The translations under genes and the position numbers were made by a program. This document shows positions 59,574-64,000 of a stretch of 64,000 nt of DNA, piece by piece. Where the stretch lies: assembly GCA_041191405.1 (NCBI GenBank), contig JBEEOW010000002.1, forward strand, positions 191,154-255,153, written 5' to 3'. The notes under the pieces were generated by a model. The model saw only the letters and a list, made by a program, of their open reading frames with translations. It made no database searches and was not told the DNA's origin. The stretch comes from JBEEOW01 sp041191405 (GTDB lineage Bacteria > Bacteroidota > Bacteroidia > Cytophagales > UBA9547). Numbering within the stretch: position 1 is the stretch's first letter; each line of letters opens with the position of its first letter.

Positions 59574-60479
59574 CTATAAATTTATTCCTATGCCTAATAA
59601 TAATACAAATACTAATGTTGAAAGTGCCATTTGTTTAAGAAATGGGTCTAGTTTTTTAGGGTCGCTGTAAGCAAATACTGCTCTTACATTTATCAAAGTC
59701 AATGGTACACCCAATAACCACAATAAATGATTTGCCGAAAATCCTTTAAAATATACAAATACCAACGCTGAAACTATTCCACCCAGAACTAAAAAGGCGT
59801 GGTAAAATGCACCTGCATTTCTGCCAATTCTTACAGGAATTGAACGCTTACCTGCTTTGGTATCTGATTCAATATCTCTCATGTTATTTACATTCAAAAC
59901 TGCTGTTGAAAACAAACCAACAGTAATTGCAGGCAACACATTTAACCAAACAAATTCTTGATTATAAAGGAAATAACTTCCCATTACCCCTACTAAACCG
60001 AAGAAAATAAATACTGATAAATCGCCCAAACCTGCATAACCGTAAGGATTGCTTCCTGCAGTATATTTAATTGCTGCGCCAATGGCTAATAATCCCAACA
60101 CAAAATATGCAACAAACATTAAATCAATATGTTGAAATGCTACATACAACAATCCTAAACCTGAAATAAGCGAAAAAGCACCAAACAAAATCATTGCATT
60201 TTTCATGGAAGCAAGTGAAATAGCTCCACTTTGCACTGCCCTTTCCGGACCTTTTCTGCCATTTTCAGCTTTATCTGCACCATGAATTGAATCACCATAA
60301 TCATTTGCCAAATTCGATAAAATCTGTAAAAATAAAGTAGTTAAAATACTTAATATACAAATACTTGCATTAAACTTACCTTCTGACGAAGCCAAAAATG
60401 CCCCCAAACCTACACTTGAAAGTGCCAAGGGTAAAGTACGAAGTCTAAATGCTGAAATCCAAGCTTTTATATTTGTCAA
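59574..60479 (-). CDS. menA: 1,4-dihydroxy-2-naphthoate polyprenyltransferase
   Basis: 301 aa, about nine membrane segments. UbiA-family prenyltransferase that attaches the polyprenyl chain to dihydroxynaphthoate in menaquinone synthesis. The first Asp-rich motif is NLANDYGDSIHGAD (about residues 61-74), the second NMRDIESDTKAGKRSIPVRIG (about 196-216). The N-terminus WISAFRLRTLPLALSSVGLG is typical of MenA. Inner membrane. Lies between a DUF6495 gene (18 nt) and tcdA, on one transcript. Confidence 0.94.
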   Translation of the reverse strand: MTNIKAWISAFRLRTLPLALSSVGLGAFLASSEGKFNASICILSILTTLFLQILSNLANDYGDSIHGADKAENGRKGPERAVQSGAISLASMKNAMILFGAFSLISGLGLLYVAFQHIDLMFVAYFVLGLLAIGAAIKYTAGSNPYGYAGLGDLSVFIFFGLVGVMGSYFLYNQEFVWLNVLPAITVGLFSTAVLNVNNMRDIESDTKAGKRSIPVRIGRNAGAFYHAFLVLGGIVSALVFVYFKGFSANHLLWLLGVPLTLINVRAVFAYSDPKKLDPFLKQMALSTLVFVLLLGIGINL

Positions 60480-60497
60480 AATAAATGTATTTATAGA

Positions 60498-60995
60498 TTA
60501 ATTATTTATTGGATGAGCATTTTCGGCAAGTACCAATGATATTGCCTTAAAAAGTTTATCATCGCTAATTACACAACCATTTTGCAACATATCAAACAAC
60601 TCTTCTTCACGAGTTTTTGCATAAGGTTTACTTGTGGTGTAAGCTTGAATTTTACCAACATATTTTTTCAAACTAATTTGCAAATTTTCAACGTTTGTAA
60701 AATCAATTTTTGAACGCTTAGGACCTTCTATTGCCACCAAAACAATACTATTTTGATTACATTGGTAAGTAAACAAATAATTTTTGCCCCTAGCCTCTAA
60801 ATATTTGATTTTTCGCAAAACAGATTCAATAATTACTTCACTAAAATGAGCAATAACTTTATCAGCACCTTCAGGATTATCAGTTTTAATTTCTACCCAT
60901 TTTTCAGGAGTAATTCCATTGATAACCAGATAATCAATAAATTCTTTTTCTAAAGATTTTAGTTCTTCTAAGGTGAGTAATCTGTATTTTGTCAT
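60498..60995 (-). CDS. DUF6495-like protein
   Basis: 165 aa. Begins YRLLTLEELKSLEKEFIDYLVINGITPEKW, the pattern of a small conserved family of Bacteroidota (recognised from memory as DUF6495). The middle has KYLEARGKNYLFTYQCNQNSIVLVAIEG and the C-terminal part is helical (EEELFDMLQNGCVISDDKLFKAISLVL). No signal peptide, membrane segment or catalytic motif; cytoplasmic. It is first in the transcript with menA and tcdA. Function unknown. The start is supported by a -7 box 17 nt upstream. Confidence 0.75.
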   Translation of the reverse strand: MTKYRLLTLEELKSLEKEFIDYLVINGITPEKWVEIKTDNPEGADKVIAHFSEVIIESVLRKIKYLEARGKNYLFTYQCNQNSIVLVAIEGPKRSKIDFTNVENLQISLKKYVGKIQAYTTSKPYAKTREEELFDMLQNGCVISDDKLFKAISLVLAENAHPINN

Positions 60996-61012
60996 TTTTG
61001 AGTATTAAACCT

Positions 61013-61020
61013 CAAATTTA
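61013..61020 (-). promoter_or_regulatory. -7 box of the DUF6495-menA-tcdA transcript
   Basis: Minus strand TAAATTTG (TAnnTTTG), 17 nt before the ATG at 60995. Confidence 0.6.
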
Positions 61021-61199
61021 TAATTGATTAACGGATTTTGTAGTATAATTTCAAAAATATTATCATTTTTTTGAATGAAAATGTTTGAATTAGGATTTTT
61101 TTGTCTGAATTAGGATTAGAAAGATTAAGCAAAATTAAAAAATGACTTTTAAAGAACGTTTAAGTAAAGATATTTTATCGTTGAAATCAAAATAATCTC

Positions 61200-61278
61200 A
61201 CGTTGACAACGGTTGAAAACCTTGTCAATCGTAAAAAAAATAATTACGATTGTCAAGGTCGATGACCGTTGACAACGT
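61200..61278. repeat. 35-bp imperfect inverted repeat with TTGACAACG motifs
   Basis: Arms 61200-61234 and 61244-61278 match at about 28 of 35 positions; the loop is A-rich. GTTGACAAC occurs in each outer arm and TTGTCAATCG / CGATTGTCAA near the loop. It is richer in G/C than its surroundings. Probably a REP-like mobile hairpin. Confidence 0.65.
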
Positions 61279-61455
61279 AGAATAAAAAATCAACTTTTCG
61301 ATCAAAACAAAGTATGCTTATTTAAATAAGATGTAATTTTCAAATTTACGAATCAAAAATATCGTAAAAATAAATATTTCAAAATATTATTTTGTATTAA
61401 TAAATATTTACATACATTTACAAAATAAAATTTCAACAATTAAAAATTTACTATT

Positions 61456-62091
61456 ATGGCATTAAGACTAGGTGACATAGCTCCAGACTTTACAGTAGAT
61501 ACTACTGAAGGCACTATCAGTTTCCATAATTGGCTAGGAGATAGCTGGGGAGTATTATTTTCGCACCCTGCTGATTTTACTCCAGTTTGTACTACAGAAT
61601 TAGGCGCTGTAGCTAATTTAAAAGGTGAGTTTGAAAAACGTAATGTAAAAGTATTGGCATTAAGTACTGATACTATGGCATCGCATATTGAGTGGATTAA
61701 AGATATCAATGAAACTCAACATACTACAGTTAACTTCCCAATCATTGCTGACCCAGAATTTAAAGTTTCTGGTTTGTATGATATGATTCACCCAAATGCT
61801 TCTGATAAATTCACTGTGCGTTCGGTATTTGTTATTGGAGCTGATAAAAAAGTGAAACTAATTATTACTTATCCTGCTTCAACTGGTAGAAACTTTGTAG
61901 AATTATTGAGAGTAATTGATTCATTACAATTAACTGCAAACTACAGTGTTGCAACTCCTGCAGATTGGAAAGATGGCGAAGATGTAGTAGTTGTTCCAGC
62001 AATTAAATCAGAAGATATTCCAGCTCGTTTCCCTAAAGGATTCACTGAAGTTAAACCTTATTTAAGATTAACTCCTCAACCAAATAAATAA
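61456..62091 (+). CDS. 1-Cys peroxiredoxin (Prx6 type)
   Basis: 211 aa. Peroxidatic C45 in SHPADFTPVCTTELGAV, within the PxxxTxxC motif; no other Cys occurs anywhere in the protein, which fits the 1-Cys Prx6 class (about 210-225 aa). The C-terminal extension (from about 160, with DWKDGEDVVVVPAIKSEDI and GFTEVKPYLRLTPQP) is typical of that class. It reduces hydrogen peroxide or alkyl hydroperoxides, regenerated by an external thiol. Cytoplasmic. Nearby HxlR and DsbA-like genes also suit oxidative or thiol stress. Confidence 0.95.
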   Translation: MALRLGDIAPDFTVDTTEGTISFHNWLGDSWGVLFSHPADFTPVCTTELGAVANLKGEFEKRNVKVLALSTDTMASHIEWIKDINETQHTTVNFPIIADPEFKVSGLYDMIHPNASDKFTVRSVFVIGADKKVKLIITYPASTGRNFVELLRVIDSLQLTANYSVATPADWKDGEDVVVVPAIKSEDIPARFPKGFTEVKPYLRLTPQPNK

Positions 62092-62107
62092 GTTTCTTAG
62101 ACTTAAG

Positions 62108-62142
62108 AAAAAGCTTGTTTCTATTAAAGGAACAAGCTTTTT
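62108..62142. terminator. Bidirectional terminator after the peroxiredoxin gene
   Basis: 12-bp perfect stem (62108-62119 / 62131-62142) with T runs, between the peroxiredoxin gene and the convergent HxlR gene. Confidence 0.8.
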
Positions 62143-62513
62143 TAGTTTAATTCTGATTTTTCATATAAAGATTTTCTATAATTAATACCCCAATTCGCTA
62201 ACGCATCAATTAAAGGAGACAATGTTTTCCCGTATTCCGTAATTGAATATTGTACAGTAATTGGTTTTGTATTCAATATTGTTTTACTAATTAAATTATT
62301 CATTTCTAAATCATGAAGTTCTTTTGAGAGCATTTTTGAACCTATACCATCCAACTCCCTTAATAAATCCATAAAACCTAATTTATTACCTTCAATTAGC
62401 GTCCCCAAAATATGAAACTTCCATTTTCCTGTTAACAAACTCATTGCATCCGTAATGGCTTGCATTCTAACTCTACAAACTTGGGTTGTATTTATTTCAG
62501 CACTTTTTTTCAT
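62142..62513 (-). CDS. HxlR-family transcriptional regulator
   Basis: 123 aa from the ATG at 62513. A TTG three codons upstream lies inside the -7 box and is rejected. The MarR-like winged helix has the HxlR pattern CRVRMQAITDAMSLLTGKWKFHILGTLIEG, then FMDLLRELDGIGSKMLSKELHDLEMNNLI and YSITEYGKTLSPLIDAL. C13 is the Cys just before the first helix that several HxlR proteins (YodB, HypR) use to sense disulfide or electrophile stress. It probably represses its own gene and the divergent DsbA-like gene. A near-leaderless start is inferred from the promoter. Cytoplasmic. Confidence 0.9.
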   Translation of the reverse strand: MKKSAEINTTQVCRVRMQAITDAMSLLTGKWKFHILGTLIEGNKLGFMDLLRELDGIGSKMLSKELHDLEMNNLISKTILNTKPITVQYSITEYGKTLSPLIDALANWGINYRKSLYEKSELN

Positions 62514-62519
62514 TTCATA

Positions 62520-62527
62520 CAAAATTA
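62520..62527 (-). promoter_or_regulatory. -7 box of the HxlR gene, near-leaderless
   Basis: Minus strand TAATTTTG (TAnnTTTG), ending 6 nt before the ATG at 62513. Confidence 0.6.
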
Positions 62528-62561
62528 ATTTGTTTGGTAAAGGTACAATTCAGCTCGGTAG

Positions 62562-62593
62562 TTTCCTATATGAAAGTACTTCCCTAATGGAAA
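62562..62593. promoter_or_regulatory. Candidate HxlR operator
   Basis: Two related dyads, TTTCCTATATGAAA (62562-62575) and TTCCCTAATGGAAA (62580-62593), 18 bp apart start to start, upstream of the HxlR -7 box and between the divergent genes. Confidence 0.5.
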
Positions 62594-62726
62594 CCTATAG
62601 TGATTTTGTTTGAAATGAAAACTAATTTTGAACCGTACCAAAAACGAGAAATAATAATGTAAAATCAAACCATTTGAAATTAAATATTTGATTTACATAG
62701 TTAAAAATTCATTTCAAGATTTGATA

Positions 62727-63719
62727 ATGAAAGAAATTAGAAATATAATCCTATTAATAACCATGCTTACAAATATCAATTGTAAAGCACAAACAAATTC
62801 GAAAATGGAAAATAACAACCCTTTATTTTGCGACCCAATTGAAGGTATTTGCGGAATACCAGATAGCTCAAACTTAAAAAATATTGAATCACAGAAAATT
62901 GAAAAATCTGTTAAAGTGATATACTTTACTGACCCTATTTGTTCGTCATGTTGGGGAATTGAACCTCAATTACGAAAACTAAAGTTAGAATATGGAAATA
63001 GTATTGACATTGAATATCACATGGGTGGATTGTTACCTGATTGGAGTTATAATAGTGGAGGTATAAGCAAACCTTCAGATGTAGCACATCATTGGGACGA
63101 AGTTAGTATTTATTACGACATGCCAATTGATGGTGATATTTGGTTAGAAGATCCGTTAGATTCTTCATTTCCACCTTCAATTGCAGTTAAAGCTGCTCAA
63201 TTACAAGATAATACTAAGGCTATTCTGTTTTTAAGAGAAATTAGAGAAATGGTATTTATTCAAAAAAAGAACATTACAAAATGGGAAAATTTATCAGTAG
63301 CAGCTCAAAAAGTAGGCTTAAATGTAGATCAATTAAAAACAGATTTTAATGGTAAAGCTAAATTACTATTTGACGAAGATTTAAAATTTGCAAAAGAATA
63401 TGGTGTAAGAGGCTTCCCTACCATTTTTTTCGTGAATTCGACTGGGCAAAAAGAGACAATTTATGGTTCAAAACCCTATTCAATTTTTGAATCTGCTATT
63501 TTGAAAATATATCCTGAAGCTACTAAAAAGACATATAATTATGATTGGAAAAGTATTTTCACAATATATTCAACATTAACAGCTAGAGAGTTTTCTGAAC
63601 TTACTGGTACTTCAAGAATTGAAAGTGAAAAAAGTCTAAATATTCTCACCCAAAAAGGTCATTTAGAAAAATTTACAATTAAAAATGGTTCTATTTGGAA
63701 ATTGAAAACCGAAAATTAA
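62727..63719 (+). CDS. DsbA-family thiol oxidoreductase-like protein
   Basis: 330 aa from the ATG at 62727. N-terminal signal peptide with NINCKAQ near residues 16-22: either a lipoprotein Cys (C19) or signal peptidase I cleavage after KAQ. Redox motif FTDPICSSCWGIEP with C72-x-x-C75 (CSSC), followed by the helical insert of DsbA-like/FrnE-type proteins and the cis-Pro segment VRGFPTIFFVN (about 225-235). The last 55 residues (SIFTIYSTLTAREFSELTGTSRIESEKSLNILTQKGHLEKF) read like a winged-helix segment, as in SpxH/YjbH-type members. A secreted protein with a DNA-binding-like tail is odd; the signal peptide may instead be a short lipoprotein leader. Divergent from HxlR. Likely thiol-disulfide or electrophile stress role. 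Confidence 0.8.
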   Translation: MKEIRNIILLITMLTNINCKAQTNSKMENNNPLFCDPIEGICGIPDSSNLKNIESQKIEKSVKVIYFTDPICSSCWGIEPQLRKLKLEYGNSIDIEYHMGGLLPDWSYNSGGISKPSDVAHHWDEVSIYYDMPIDGDIWLEDPLDSSFPPSIAVKAAQLQDNTKAILFLREIREMVFIQKKNITKWENLSVAAQKVGLNVDQLKTDFNGKAKLLFDEDLKFAKEYGVRGFPTIFFVNSTGQKETIYGSKPYSIFESAILKIYPEATKKTYNYDWKSIFTIYSTLTAREFSELTGTSRIESEKSLNILTQKGHLEKFTIKNGSIWKLKTEN

Positions 63720-63832
63720 TCATATTTTGATTCATTTAGTTATAATTCTTACTTCAATAAAAATGAATTAATTAAAGAATCTACATTTATTTAACTTTTT
63801 AATAAAAAGTAATATAAAGTGTTAAAAAAATA

Positions 63833-63868
63833 CCCAAAGTACTTTCTTTAAATCTAAAATACTTTGGG
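63833..63868. terminator. Terminator at the window end
   Basis: 9-bp stem (63833-63841 / 63860-63868) flanked by A and T runs, between the DsbA-like gene and the convergent T9SS gene. Confidence 0.75.
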
Positions 63869-63877
63869 ATTTTTTAA

Positions 63878-64000
63878 TTATTTCACAATAGTAACCGAAC
63901 CAGCTTTGTTTTTGTATCCGTCTTTATTTGGGGTGATGACGTAGTAGTAAGTTGCAATTGGAGCTTCTGCTCCGTTGTCGTACTTACCGTTCCATGGTTC
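63878..64000 (-). CDS. T9SS type B sorting-domain protein, C-terminus only
   Basis: Forty C-terminal codons before a TAA at 63880-63878; the rest lies beyond the window. The residues WNGKYDNGAEAPIATYYYV, the following Lys-rich turn, and the final GSVTIVK match the gliding-motility-associated C-terminal (CHU_C, type B) sorting domain that directs export by the type IX secretion system. Nothing is known of the rest of the protein. Confidence 0.85.
   Translation of the reverse strand, partial: EPWNGKYDNGAEAPIATYYYVITPNKDGYKNKAGSVTIVK

Larger units (their letters stand above)
60996..61455. other. 460-bp divergent intergenic region with repeat structures
   Basis: Holds the DUF6495 promoter, a direct repeat TGAATTAGGATT (61086-61097, 61106-61117), a possible 17-codon reading frame (61142-61195) and the inverted repeat at 61200-61278. 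No clear peroxiredoxin promoter box was found. Confidence 0.6.

Noticed and set aside
61142..61195. Short frame of 17 codons (MTFKERLSKDILSLKSK)
   Set aside because: Too short to support, no promoter or ribosome-binding evidence; it borders a repeat and may be a gene remnant.
1..64000. tRNA or rRNA genes
   Set aside because: I saw no cloverleaf with conserved T-loop sequence and no rRNA-like region; a covariance-model scan would settle it.

Overview
The window looks like a contiguous piece of a chromosome from a bacterium of the phylum Bacteroidota. The evidence is: low GC; promoter boxes of the form TAnnTTTG with no clear Shine-Dalgarno sequences; an LpxC-FabZ fusion in a lipid A operon (Gram-negative outer membrane); proteins with type IX secretion (T9SS) C-terminal sorting domains of both type A and type B; the T9SS response regulator PorX; WG-repeat, DUF5683, DUF6495 and PorX-TsaE-Ald gene sets typical of the phylum; and a menaquinone pathway (menA, a menE-like gene). 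Genus cannot be fixed from the sequence alone. I saw no rRNA, tRNA, CRISPR array, prophage or intact insertion sequence. Most of the window is ordinary core genome.

Layout. 1-5.1 kb (minus): two adjacent T9SS-type pappalysin-like metalloproteases (the first cut by the window edge) and a WG-repeat protein. 5.1-10.7 kb: a protein with kinase-like catalytic motifs, divergent from a FemAB/GNAT-like transferase; a large GH2 exo-glucosaminidase-like enzyme; and a truncated antitoxin-like gene overlapping an orphan membrane protein. 10.8-17.8 kb (plus): DciA-like DUF721, guaA, then an LpoA-like protein-hemL-dcd operon and an NhaD-like antiporter. 17.9-21.5 kb (minus): cyclophilin, ligA, OmpA. 21.6-31.9 kb: YfcE phosphodiesterase, a LamG/T9SS protein, a 2OG-Fe oxygenase, a UvrD/PcrA helicase, a TauE/SafE transporter, argS, an RluA-type synthase and a MenE-like ligase. 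32-35.3 kb: a GH18 protein that has lost its catalytic acid, an unknown secreted protein and a second TauE/SafE transporter. 35.3-40.4 kb (minus): HD phosphohydrolase-lpxD-lpxC/fabZ-lpxA and an orphan ABC ATPase. 40.9-45.7 kb (plus): porX-tsaE-ald-ribE. 45.8-51.5 kb: dapD, rhomboid protease, a HAMP/GAF sensor without an output domain, and a peptide-binding lipoprotein. 51.6-57.5 kb (plus): parA-parB-DUF5683-dapB-lepB and an acyltransferase. 57.6-61 kb (minus): DUF6495-menA-tcdA-purT. 61.4-64 kb: 1-Cys peroxiredoxin, HxlR regulator, DsbA-like protein and the end of a T9SS type B cargo gene.

The most unusual signal is not a gene. Eleven intergenic tracts are built from degenerate 7-bp units (consensus near GANTTAA). 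In seven of them an arm is five units (35-36 bp) long, and in three the five-unit arm is followed by a spacer and a complementary five-unit arm, giving a hairpin. Eight of the eleven begin within about 11 nt of a stop codon, with the same strand as sense, and nearly every unit carries TAA, TAG or TGA. Because 7 is not a multiple of 3, the arrays close all three reading frames. They look like a recurrent, locus-diverged 3'-end element. Separate palindromes (2806-2863, 42628-42650, 57542-57574, 61200-61278) look like REP-type dispersed repeats or terminators.
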